Source of the DNA: Robiginitomaculum sp.
GTDB lineage: Bacteria > Pseudomonadota > Alphaproteobacteria > Caulobacterales > Maricaulaceae
Assembly (NCBI GenBank): GCA_026982235.1
Contig: JALSHM010000309.1
Span: 1-14,979, forward strand
DNA: 14,979 nt
Direction of reading: 5' to 3'
The notes beneath the pieces were generated by a model, which saw only the letters and a program-made list of their open reading frames with translations, was not told the origin of the DNA and ran no database searches. The position numbers and the translations under genes were made by a program. This document shows, piece by piece, positions 7,102 to 14,499 of this stretch (positions are counted from its first letter, which is position 1; each line of letters opens with the position of its first letter).

Positions 7102-7134
7102 CCTAGGGTCTGTAAAACACATCCTAACCCTAGG
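7102..7134 (-). terminator. Candidate transcription terminator after recQ (inverted repeat)
   Basis: CCTAGGGT (7102-7109) and ACCCTAGG (7127-7134) are perfect 8-bp inverted arms around a 17-nt loop, starting 17 nt after the recQ stop codon. On the recQ strand the stem is followed by GACGATTTTCTTT, a broken rather than solid T-run. The large loop and imperfect T-tract make it a weak intrinsic terminator; a protein-binding site is the alternative. Confidence 0.4.
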
Positions 7135-7150
7135 CTTCAAGCTCTAGTAT

Positions 7151-8947
7151 TTACACATTACCGTTCTTGATTGTCTCCAAAAACACCGTGCCAAATTTGT
7201 CTAATTTAGCCTTGCCAACGCCGTGAACATTAGCCATTTCGGCCATGTTTTGAGGGCGTTGGCGAGCCATATCGCGCAGGGATTTGTCGTGAAAAATCAT
7301 GAAAGCTGGGACATTTTGTTTTTGCGCCAACAAACTTCTTGTGGCTTTCAACCGTGTCAGTAAACCCATATCATTTTCGGACAAGGACTGCTCGGCTTGT
7401 TTGGTTTTGGCTCTACCGGGTATTTTAGTTGCTTTGCCAAGCGACATAGGCCGATAAGAAAACTCCACCGCACCGCGCAATAAGTCTTTGCCCGTCTTGG
7501 TCATCGAAATACCGCCATATTCCCCCACATCCAAATGCACAAACCCACTTGCTATCATTTGCCGAATTATGGATTGCCATTGTGGTTTTTTCAGATGTTT
7601 ACCCACGCCCCAAGTGGGCAATTTATCATGGCCAAAATCTCGTATGCGCTGAATATCCGCGCCGACCAAAATATCACAAATATAAGCCGGGCCAAATCTC
7701 TGTCCTGTGCGTACCATAGCCGACAACACCATCTGCCCTTCGCGTGTGCCTTCTTTGAGCGCCACCGGGTCAAGACAGACATCACAATTATTGCATGGCT
7801 TGCTAGTTTCGCCGAAATAGGCCAACAAAGCCTGCCGGCGACAAGTCGGAGCCTCACAATAGGCTATCAACCTGTCGAGGCGCTTATGAGCGCGACGCTT
7901 TTGCTCTGCATCCGCATCGTCTTGCTCAATAAATTGGCGGCGCATACGAATATCCCCCGTACCAAATAACATCTCGCAATCGGCTCTATCACCATCGCGC
8001 CCAGCTCGGCCGAATTCCTGATAGTAATTTTCCATCGACGAAGGTAAATCCGTGTGAAATACGAACCGCACATCCGGCTTATCTATGCCCATACCGAAAG
8101 CTATTGTGGCACACATGATTATGCCAGGATCGCGAACAAAGCTTTTCTGGTTGTCATCCCGGGCAAATTTATCCATGCCCGCATGATAGACCAAAGCCTT
8201 ATGCCCCAAACTGTTTAATAATGCCGCTGCATCTTCACATTTCTTACGCGACAAACAATACACAATGCCGCTATCGCCTTGCCGACTTTTTACAAATGCC
8301 GCTAGCTGGTTCTTCCAGCTTTGCTTTGGCGAAACCCCTAGCGCAATGTTTGGACGATCAAACCCAGATACATAAATATTCACATTACTACCAAATAGCT
8401 TTTCAGCAATGTCTTTGCGGGTGATTTCGTCGGCACTGGCGGTCAAGGCAATAATCGGGACACCCGGAAAGTGGGTTTTAAGTTCCGTTAGCATTTCGTA
8501 TTCGGGGCGAAACGACGGCCCCCATTGGGAAATGCAATGCGCTTCATCTATTGCCACCATAGTGACATTAAGCGTGCGCATAATTTCCAAAGTCGACCCA
8601 TTCATCAGCCGTTCTGGCGACATGTAAAGTAGCTTGACCGCACCAGTACGTACACCGCGCCAAATCTGCTCATTGTCTTCGGGCGAGATAGAGGAGTTCA
8701 AGGTTTCCGCAGGCGCACCCAGTAATTTAAGCGCACTCACCTGATCATTCATCAGTGCGATTAGGGGAGAGACGACGATGGTAAGACCGCTACCCATAAG
8801 CGCAGGTATTTGAAAAATTAAAGACTTCCCCGCTCCCGTCGGCATAACGCAAAACACATTTTCACCAGCCAGCAAGTCCAAAATGGGCTGCTCTTGACCG
8901 GGGCGAAACTCGGTATAGCCAAATATGTCTTTTAGGGTTTTAAGCAT
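7151..8947 (-). CDS. recQ: ATP-dependent DNA helicase RecQ
   Basis: This 598-residue 3'-5' DNA helicase acts in recombination and repair of stalled forks. The helicase core shows FRPGQEQPI (motif 0), Walker A MPTGAGKS (35-42), the DEAH box (134-137) with the aromatic-rich loop ISQWGPSFRPEY, SAT-like TAS, and motif VI QEFGRAGRDG (about 309-318). The RecQ zinc domain has CRRQALLAYFGE with CNNCDVC; ligands are probably Cys368, 384, 387 and 390. An RQC winged-helix region (about 400-495) and a single HRDC domain (about 525-595) complete the full-length bacterial RecQ layout. The loop has Pro where E. coli RecQ has His. The ATG at 8947 has no Shine-Dalgarno sequence; a promoter ending six bases before it suggests a leaderless mRNA. 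A perfect LexA box in that promoter points to SOS control. It is a single gene with a candidate terminator behind it. Confidence 0.95.
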   Translation of the reverse strand: MLKTLKDIFGYTEFRPGQEQPILDLLAGENVFCVMPTGAGKSLIFQIPALMGSGLTIVVSPLIALMNDQVSALKLLGAPAETLNSSISPEDNEQIWRGVRTGAVKLLYMSPERLMNGSTLEIMRTLNVTMVAIDEAHCISQWGPSFRPEYEMLTELKTHFPGVPIIALTASADEITRKDIAEKLFGSNVNIYVSGFDRPNIALGVSPKQSWKNQLAAFVKSRQGDSGIVYCLSRKKCEDAAALLNSLGHKALVYHAGMDKFARDDNQKSFVRDPGIIMCATIAFGMGIDKPDVRFVFHTDLPSSMENYYQEFGRAGRDGDRADCEMLFGTGDIRMRRQFIEQDDADAEQKRRAHKRLDRLIAYCEAPTCRRQALLAYFGETSKPCNNCDVCLDPVALKEGTREGQMVLSAMVRTGQRFGPAYICDILVGADIQRIRDFGHDKLPTWGVGKHLKKPQWQSIIRQMIASGFVHLDVGEYGGISMTKTGKDLLRGAVEFSYRPMSLGKATKIPGRAKTKQAEQSLSENDMGLLTRLKATRSLLAQKQNVPAFMIFHDKSLRDMARQRPQNMAEMANVHGVGKAKLDKFGTVFLETIKNGNV

Positions 8948-8952
8948 GGGGT

Positions 8953-8981
8953 TTTAAAGAACATGTTAGGAACACAATCAA
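8953..8981 (-). promoter_or_regulatory. recQ promoter with nested LexA (SOS) box
   Basis: Read on the minus strand, TTGATT (8981-8976) and TTTAAA (8958-8953) are separated by exactly 17 nt. Inside that spacer lies GTTC-CTAACAT-GTTC (8973-8959), a perfect match to the GTTC-N7-GTTC direct repeat known as the LexA site of alphaproteobacteria. LexA bound there would block polymerase from both hexamers. The -10 ends five bases before the ATG, so transcription should start at or next to the start codon. The box and spacing are seen directly; LexA binding and leaderless start are inferred. Confidence 0.75.
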
Positions 8982-9008
8982 GGACTAAATGAACTTCCCT
9001 GACACAAC

Positions 9009-10775
9009 TTATTGCCCCATACGCACTAACCTACCCGGTCTCGCATCCGTAAGTTCATCATTTTGGATGATTACCTGCCCCGAAACCAATGTGGCTTTAT
9101 AGCCGCTCACGGGTTGCAAAAGACGTTGCCCGCCAGCTGGCAAATCTTTGACCATAGTGGGGACTTGTAGGTTCAAGTTTTCATAATCAATAATATTGAT
9201 GTCAGCCTTAAGGCCGACCTTAATCCGCCCCCTGTCTTCTAACCCTAGAAAATCTGCCGCATCGGCGCTGAGCATTTGCACGGCACGGGCAAGGCTGATT
9301 TTCTTGTTATCACGGTCACGGGTCCAATGGGCGAGCAAATAGGTCGGGAAGCTGGCATCGCAAATATAACCCACATGGGCACCGCCGTCGGTGAGACCGG
9401 GAAGGGCGAGTGGGTGGGTCATCATAGTGTGAACCGCATCATAATTCATATCGGTGTAATTATAAATTGGGAAATAAATCAGCATTTTGCCGTCGTCTTC
9501 CAACATCCAATCATACAATACCGACCATACCGATACGCCTTTGTTATCGGCTTCAGCAGCAGCGGAACTGGCATAGCTTTGCTCATAATCCACCTGGCCA
9601 GACCCGTCTGGGGATAGCTTGAACATTTTGCCTGCAATTTGCTCTGTCATCGCAATCATGGTATCGGTCATGGGGGGCACGGACGTGCCTGAACCTGCCA
9701 GTTTAACCGGTGTCTCGGCCAGCATTTTTGCTTTCAGTGCCGGATCGCGCATTTTCTCTACCCGTTCTTCAAACGGTAAATCGGCAATTTCGATATAGCT
9801 AGGAAACGCCATTAAAGGATGGAAGGTGGATTGTAGCCCCAAAAACAAACCAATGCCGCGCGGCGCGGCTTGCAAGCGTAAATCGACACCGTCTTTTTGC
9901 AGGTCTTCGGCGCGCTTTATGATTTTTTTCCAGTGATCCGGCACAAGGTCGCGCTGCATGAGTGTCATGCTGGCCTTGTGTCCGGGGGCGGCACGAAAAT
10001 AGGTTTCCAATATATCAAATTCTTGATCGAATTGATCACCGGGGCGCTCTTGATCAAAATCATTGACCGCGTGTAGCACACCGTAATCAAGACCGTTAAA
10101 AGCACTGGCAATACCAGCCAGCTCTGAGGGGTGTGCTTCGCTGGTGGGTGTCCAATCCCCGTCAGAACTGCGGTGCGCATCAGAACGTCCTGTAGAAAAG
10201 CCAACCGCACCAGCCTCCAAGGCGGCGCGGGTCAATTTGCGCATCTCTTCTATGTCGGCATCTGTGGCACGTTGATCAAACACCGCCCGATCCCCCATAA
10301 CAAAAACCCGCAAGGGATCATGGGGCACCATAGCCAGAAAATCTATTGTGTGCGGGCGGGAATCCAGAGCATCCATATATTCAGGGAAACTCTCCCAGTC
10401 CCATGTCAAACCCTCCGCTAAGGCCGTGCCCGGAATGTCTTCAACCCCTTCCATCAGCCGGATCAATTTTTCATGATCCTCCTTGCGGCACGGCGCAAAT
10501 CCCACACCGCAATTCCCCATGACGATTGTGGTGACGCCATGATTGACCGACGGTTTCATTTCTTCGTCCCACGAAATCTGCCCATCATAATGGGTATGTA
10601 GATCAATGGTGCCAGGCGTGACAATCATGCCATCAGCGTCTATAATTTTGTCTGCATCACCAGAACACGTACCTATTTCAGCGATCTTACCATCCTTAAT
10701 CCCGATGTCGGCCTTATAGGCTTCCCCGCCATCACCATCATAAATCAACCCGCCTATTATTTTCACATCAAACAT
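9009..10775 (-). CDS. D-aminoacylase-like amidohydrolase (N-acyl-D-amino-acid deacylase family)
   Basis: This 588-residue cytoplasmic metal-dependent hydrolase belongs to the amidohydrolase_3/D-aminoacylase group. The N-terminal small beta domain (DVKIIGGLIYDGDGG) leads to the metal motif TPGTIDLHTHYDGQ, with His60 and His62. GNCGVGFAPC follows with Cys89 at the position of the zinc-binding cysteine of D-aminoacylases. LTDGGAHVGYICD (461-473) supplies the catalytic Asp region, and the C-terminal beta segment ends with PGRLVRMGQ. At 588 residues it is about 100 longer than classic D-aminoacylase, so the substrate may not be a simple N-acyl-D-amino acid. The ATG at 10775 is chosen for its AGGAG eight bases upstream; an ATG at 10877 would run far into the symporter gene. 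It overlaps the stop of the upstream BASS transporter by 8 nt, suggesting that transporter and enzyme share a substrate. Family is firm; substrate unknown. Confidence 0.88.
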   Translation of the reverse strand: MFDVKIIGGLIYDGDGGEAYKADIGIKDGKIAEIGTCSGDADKIIDADGMIVTPGTIDLHTHYDGQISWDEEMKPSVNHGVTTIVMGNCGVGFAPCRKEDHEKLIRLMEGVEDIPGTALAEGLTWDWESFPEYMDALDSRPHTIDFLAMVPHDPLRVFVMGDRAVFDQRATDADIEEMRKLTRAALEAGAVGFSTGRSDAHRSSDGDWTPTSEAHPSELAGIASAFNGLDYGVLHAVNDFDQERPGDQFDQEFDILETYFRAAPGHKASMTLMQRDLVPDHWKKIIKRAEDLQKDGVDLRLQAAPRGIGLFLGLQSTFHPLMAFPSYIEIADLPFEERVEKMRDPALKAKMLAETPVKLAGSGTSVPPMTDTMIAMTEQIAGKMFKLSPDGSGQVDYEQSYASSAAAEADNKGVSVWSVLYDWMLEDDGKMLIYFPIYNYTDMNYDAVHTMMTHPLALPGLTDGGAHVGYICDASFPTYLLAHWTRDRDNKKISLARAVQMLSADAADFLGLEDRGRIKVGLKADINIIDYENLNLQVPTMVKDLPAGGQRLLQPVSGYKATLVSGQVIIQNDELTDARPGRLVRMGQ

Positions 10776-11691
10776 ATACTTTTCTCCTCTTTCTATCGCT
10801 AAAACGAAACACAAAAACCATCGTCCAACCACCGACCAAGTGCCATAAACCCCACAAGCCGGTGAGTACTGCAGCACCGCCGAGACCGTTTAATTGTGTG
10901 ACCAATATAACAAAACCGAGCGCTGAGTTTTGGATGCCGACTTCGAATGTTAAAGCCCGTCTCGTGGGTATATCAGCGCGGGTAATCAGTCCTGTAAAAT
11001 ACCCCAAAGCCAATGCACAAGCATTATGTATGAACACCAAAGGGACAACCATAGCTGCGTCTAAGGGAATCAATGCCCGATATTTATAAAACCCAACCAA
11101 GATTATCAACATCATCGCAGTGACTGCAAAAATCGCTAATGGCTTTTGTATCTCGGCCGCCAAGTCAGGTGCCTTCCAGGCAACAATCATACCCAACACT
11201 ATCGGCAGAGCTAAAATGAACATGGTTTGCAAGAGGAATGCGATAACATCAAAATTTATTGTGGTTAAAAGTTCGCGGGTCGGCGGATATAGGGACAACC
11301 AAAACAATATTGAAAAGGGCGTAATAAATGCTGCTGCCAAGCTAGAAGTGGCGGTCATGCTTACCGAGAGCGCCGTATTCCCGCGCCCAAACAAGGTCAT
11401 AATATTAGAGATATTACCACCGGGACAACATGCCACCAATATCATGCCAAGCGCCAGACTTGGTATAGGATTAAGCAAATAAACCAATCCCAGGGTCAGG
11501 AGCGGCAGACCTATAATTTGCGCCAACACACCTGCTATATAATGCTTGGGGTCGGTTTTAAAAAATGCGAATTGAGATGGTTTAAGCCCTAGCGCCACAG
11601 CGAACATCATAAGCGCTAGCATCAGCGCCAAAACCACTTCCCACGGCCCGCCCATATCTAAATGTATATTATCGAGCGCCTGTGCGTCCAT
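10768..11691 (-). CDS. Bile acid:sodium symporter-family (BASS) transporter
   Basis: This 307-residue inner-membrane protein has about nine or ten hydrophobic segments. It belongs to the BASS family, which moves organic anions with sodium. Diagnostic stretches are ACCPGGNISNIMT (about 87-99) and FEVGIQNSALG (249-259). In bacterial ASBT homologues these correspond to the crossover region carrying sodium-binding Glu and Gln; here they would be Glu250 and Gln254. The ATG at 11691 has GGGGCGAG just upstream and opens a normal N-terminus; an ATG at 11739 would add 16 atypical residues. It overlaps the downstream amidohydrolase by 8 nt, so the two are translated together. The substrate is unknown: bacterial BASS proteins carry pantoate, keto acids, bile-acid-like sterols and other carboxylates. 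The 92-nt gap to cpaE upstream shows no clear terminator or promoter. Confidence 0.9.
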   Translation of the reverse strand: MDAQALDNIHLDMGGPWEVVLALMLALMMFAVALGLKPSQFAFFKTDPKHYIAGVLAQIIGLPLLTLGLVYLLNPIPSLALGMILVACCPGGNISNIMTLFGRGNTALSVSMTATSSLAAAFITPFSILFWLSLYPPTRELLTTINFDVIAFLLQTMFILALPIVLGMIVAWKAPDLAAEIQKPLAIFAVTAMMLIILVGFYKYRALIPLDAAMVVPLVFIHNACALALGYFTGLITRADIPTRRALTFEVGIQNSALGFVILVTQLNGLGGAAVLTGLWGLWHLVGGWTMVFVFRFSDRKRRKVYV

Positions 11692-11783
11692 ACTCGCCCC
11701 TTCTAGGAAAAAGCGACCATAGACGATTACCCAAAACATTGGAAGCTAAATTGGCAACAAAATTAACCAGGAAAGCGATACAT

Positions 11784-12752
11784 TCATCTACGAGCAACGC
11801 GCCTGTCATACTGATGTGATGCTATTTTAGAATTTGTCCCGGAATTTTCCCCAAGATTTGTCTCTAAATTGATATTAGCACTATACCAATTTTGAACATG
11901 TGACCGGACAGATTTTACATATCGGCTTTTGAACCTTAATGCGCCGGCGGGTTTCCCTGTGTTAATGGCAATACGCACGGTTTCATCGTCCACACAAATT
12001 TGACTACACTGTAAATCACCTAGCACTTTTTGCGCGTCGGCTAAACTTAGACCACCTCGCAAAGACCGTCGTTCAAATTTGTTCAATATAACTTCGGGAG
12101 CGCATGAAAGCTGCATTGCTTGCATAATATCTACGGACAATTTCTTTGCTTGGTGCAAAGCTGGTATCCGACATTCTGTGACCAAAGCAAATTTATCTGC
12201 CGCGCCAATGACAGCCTGTGTCCAAGGTCGCCACATAGGCGGCACGTCAAGAATAACAATATCAAACAAGCCACTAATTGTATCCAATAGGGATAATAAC
12301 GCGCCGGGTGATACAAGGTCGTTGCCGCCCAGCTCTGACTTGGCGCTGATTAAATAAAGTCCCGGGCTCACTTGCGAAATAAAACTGGCGGCTAGACCAG
12401 CATCCATACGCCCCTCGGCGGCGTTAAGGTCGTCAATACTCATACTAGGTTTAATATCTAGATAGGCCGCACAATCGCCGCGCTCGAAGTCCAAGTCAAC
12501 AAGCACAGCTTTCAACCCTAAAGTTTTGCCCGGCCCATTGATGTCTTGGCTCGACAATTCCCATGCAGCTTGTACGGCCAAGCTGGTAACACCAGCTCCG
12601 CCAACAACACCAAAATACGTCCAGATTTGTGCTTCTTTTTGCTGTGATGGCTGTGTGTCTTCGGTTTCATTAACGGCTGATGGTATATCCAAACTCTCAT
12701 CCACAATCTGGTGCAATTCTAGAATATTGCTATCGGTAACAACATCACCCAT
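11784..12752 (-). CDS. cpaE: CpaE/TadZ-like pilus localisation ATPase homologue, reduced and lysine-less
   Basis: This 322-residue protein is of the MinD/ParA-like CpaE/TadZ family, which places the Tad pilus machine at the correct cell site. The family is shown by VLVDLDFERGDCAAYLDIKP (about 83-102), VILDVPPMWRPWTQAVIGAADKFALVTE near the middle, VILNKFERRSLRGGLSLADAQKVLG, and ICVDDETVRIAINTGKPAG. The phosphate loop reads VGGAGVTS (50-57) where active MinD/ParA proteins have KGGxGKTT, so both lysines are replaced by Val. Caulobacter CpaE is much longer, with an atypical receiver domain in front; here only about 40 acidic, low-complexity residues precede the loop. It follows the small lipoprotein gene by 4 nt, with a GGGGGTTAGG upstream of the ATG at 12752. 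The C-terminal 30 residues are polar and end in a basic RRVARR. It is the last tad gene in the window. Family confident; ATPase activity doubtful. Confidence 0.83.
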   Translation of the reverse strand: MGDVVTDSNILELHQIVDESLDIPSAVNETEDTQPSQQKEAQIWTYFGVVGGAGVTSLAVQAAWELSSQDINGPGKTLGLKAVLVDLDFERGDCAAYLDIKPSMSIDDLNAAEGRMDAGLAASFISQVSPGLYLISAKSELGGNDLVSPGALLSLLDTISGLFDIVILDVPPMWRPWTQAVIGAADKFALVTECRIPALHQAKKLSVDIMQAMQLSCAPEVILNKFERRSLRGGLSLADAQKVLGDLQCSQICVDDETVRIAINTGKPAGALRFKSRYVKSVRSHVQNWYSANINLETNLGENSGTNSKIASHQYDRRVARR

Positions 12753-12756
12753 AAGC

Positions 12757-13032
12757 CTAACCCCCGTTTTGATTGATCGGTTGCGGTTCTGTTACAGTGT
12801 TTTCCCGGTAGTTTTTACGAGCCAAAGCCGTGCGGCTTGGGTCTGCGGGGATATATGTGTCTGCTTTTTGGCGCGGTGTTGGCGCAATTGCATGGGCTTG
12901 GGTGTTCGCCCGAATGGCACTTCCGAATTCTGCATCCAAGCGCCCCTCAAGGGCGGGCTTGGCCATAGCACACCCGCCCAACAGTCCCAGAGAGATTGTC
13001 CCGATAATCAAAGCTTTTTTATTAAAATACAT
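12757..13032 (-). CDS. Small Tad pilus lipoprotein in the cpaD position
   Basis: This 91-residue lipoprotein has a signal peptide with lipobox LGGC and the lipidated cysteine at residue 21. The mature part is about 70 residues, with EFGSAIRANTQAHAI, TYIPADPSRTALARKNYREN and a polar Gly-ended tail. It contains no further domain. It lies 9 nt after cpaC, with AGGGA upstream, and 4 nt before the CpaE homologue, the place normally taken by cpaD (RcpB), a lipoprotein that helps the secretin. CpaD of Caulobacter type is roughly twice as long, so this is either a shortened CpaD or one of the small lipoproteins seen in other tad loci (FGxAvR type). Lipoprotein nature is clear; equivalence to CpaD is inferred from position and a general resemblance. 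Confidence 0.75.
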   Translation of the reverse strand: MYFNKKALIIGTISLGLLGGCAMAKPALEGRLDAEFGSAIRANTQAHAIAPTPRQKADTYIPADPSRTALARKNYRENTVTEPQPINQNGG

Positions 13033-13041
13033 AGCATTTCC

Positions 13042-14499
13042 CTAATTTATTACATGACCGTAGCGAGCAGACAGGCCACCAGAAGCTTTGGTTTTTGGCG
13101 CTTTAATTATTGCAGGTTTAGCGCCTGCCGCACCGTCAAGTGGTCTAACACGCCGCTGTGAGGCCGTGCCTTGATGGCGCCAACCGCCATCCATCTGTCC
13201 GCCTATAAAAAACTCTGCTTCGCCGGGACTATAATTATGATCCAGCGGCGTAGATAATTGGCTTATATCCGACACGGGCTGTACCAATTTCGGCGTCACA
13301 ATTATCACCAATTCAGTTTCATTATTTTTGAATCTTGACGAACGGAATAATGCTCCCAGAACGGGAATATCACCTAGCCACGGCACTTGGGTTTGGCGGT
13401 TGGTCTCGGTGTTTTGCAACAAGCCCGCAATGGCGAAGCTTTGGGAATTGCGTAGCTCCACCGTTGTATCGGCACGGCGCACAGTAAGGCCGGGGACTTC
13501 AACACCACCAACCCGCACCGAATTTGTCGGGTCGAGCTGACTTACTTCCGGGCTAACTTTTAAATTGATAACACCGTCGTCCAGTACTGTAGGGGTAAAG
13601 GACAAACCGACACCGAACTGGCGATATGTAATTGTCACCTCACCATTGCGTCCTGCAATCGGAATAGGAAATTCTCCGCCAGCAAGGAAGCTAGCCGTCT
13701 CACCTGACATAGATATGAGATTAGGTTCGGCCAAAGTGCGGATAACGCCGTTTTCTTCCAAAGCATCTATGCGAACATCTATATTGGTTGCGCCTATAGT
13801 GTCTTGCAATAAAGCTGTTACAGCTGAACTGCCCCCGATTGCGCCAACGCCACTAGCAAAAGAAAACTGCCCAGCCTGTTGCACCAAAAGTCCAACGCCT
13901 AGCTCTTTGATAGCCGCCCGTGTGGCTTCGACAAAGCGCACCTCTAGCATGACCTGATGGGAATCGCGCACAATCAATCCGTTCGTCACATCATCAGCGC
14001 TGGCATAAGCCGCTGCAATTTTTTCGGCCTGCTCTGCGACCCTTGATGTGGTGACATCACCGGACAAATATAGTTTGCCCGCCAAGCGGCGCACTTCTAT
14101 GCGCTCTTTGGGAAATGTCTCATATAAGCTTTTCTTTAAACCTTGAATGTCTAAATTTACTTCAACATTGATTACGTCCAAAAGGCGTTTTTTATTGTCG
14201 TAAATCATGACACTGGTTTTGCCGCGCGTCTTGCCCGTAATTAAAAACGAATGGTTAGTCAGAACAACTACATCAGCAATACCACTCTCGGCTACACGAA
14301 CTTCTGAAAACGGTGTATCTGATCTCAAAGTGATATTGCCGTCCTTAACAACCGCTGCACTAACAGTATTTATTTCAGCACTCGCCTCAACCCAGGCTTT
14401 GGCACTAGCAGGTACATTGCTGGCAGCGAAAACTGCAAGAAACATTGCGGACCACAATAATTTCGTAGTCCCGGGTATATTTGGTAATCTATAAGCCAT
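13042..14499 (-). CDS. cpaC: Tad pilus outer-membrane secretin CpaC/RcpA
   Basis: This 485-residue secretin would form the outer-membrane pore for the Tad/Flp pilus. A Sec signal peptide (about 1-33, cleaving near ASA-K) precedes a pilus-type N-terminal domain (about 40-115, with LITGKTRGKTSVMIYD). A BON-like domain follows (about 120-190, with LAGKLYLSGDV). The secretin core includes VMLEVRFVEATRAAIKELG, LAEPNLISMSGETASFLAGGEFPIP and the closing VPWLGDIPVLGALFR and ELVIIVTPKLVQP. After the core, about 70 residues rich in Gly, Pro, Lys and Ala form a tail (GQMDGGWRHQGTASQRR). The ATG at 14499 overlaps the cpaB stop by one base (TAATG), indicating coupled translation. Length and order match the family. 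Confidence 0.94.
   Translation of the reverse strand: MAYRLPNIPGTTKLLWSAMFLAVFAASNVPASAKAWVEASAEINTVSAAVVKDGNITLRSDTPFSEVRVAESGIADVVVLTNHSFLITGKTRGKTSVMIYDNKKRLLDVINVEVNLDIQGLKKSLYETFPKERIEVRRLAGKLYLSGDVTTSRVAEQAEKIAAAYASADDVTNGLIVRDSHQVMLEVRFVEATRAAIKELGVGLLVQQAGQFSFASGVGAIGGSSAVTALLQDTIGATNIDVRIDALEENGVIRTLAEPNLISMSGETASFLAGGEFPIPIAGRNGEVTITYRQFGVGLSFTPTVLDDGVINLKVSPEVSQLDPTNSVRVGGVEVPGLTVRRADTTVELRNSQSFAIAGLLQNTETNRQTQVPWLGDIPVLGALFRSSRFKNNETELVIIVTPKLVQPVSDISQLSTPLDHNYSPGEAEFFIGGQMDGGWRHQGTASQRRVRPLDGAAGAKPAIIKAPKTKASGGLSARYGHVIN

Noticed and set aside
7535..7969. A 144-codon plus-strand open frame inside recQ
   Set aside because: It is antisense to the RecQ zinc and RQC regions, whose coding signal is unambiguous.
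10776..10877. Longer amidohydrolase start at 10877
   Set aside because: It would add 34 hydrophobic, non-family residues inside the symporter gene, whereas the ATG at 10775 has a strong AGGAG.
12526..13161. A 211-codon open frame on the plus strand
   Set aside because: It lies wholly antisense to cpaE, the small lipoprotein and the end of cpaC, all of which have clear family motifs. Its composition is that of a shadow frame, and it has no convincing start.
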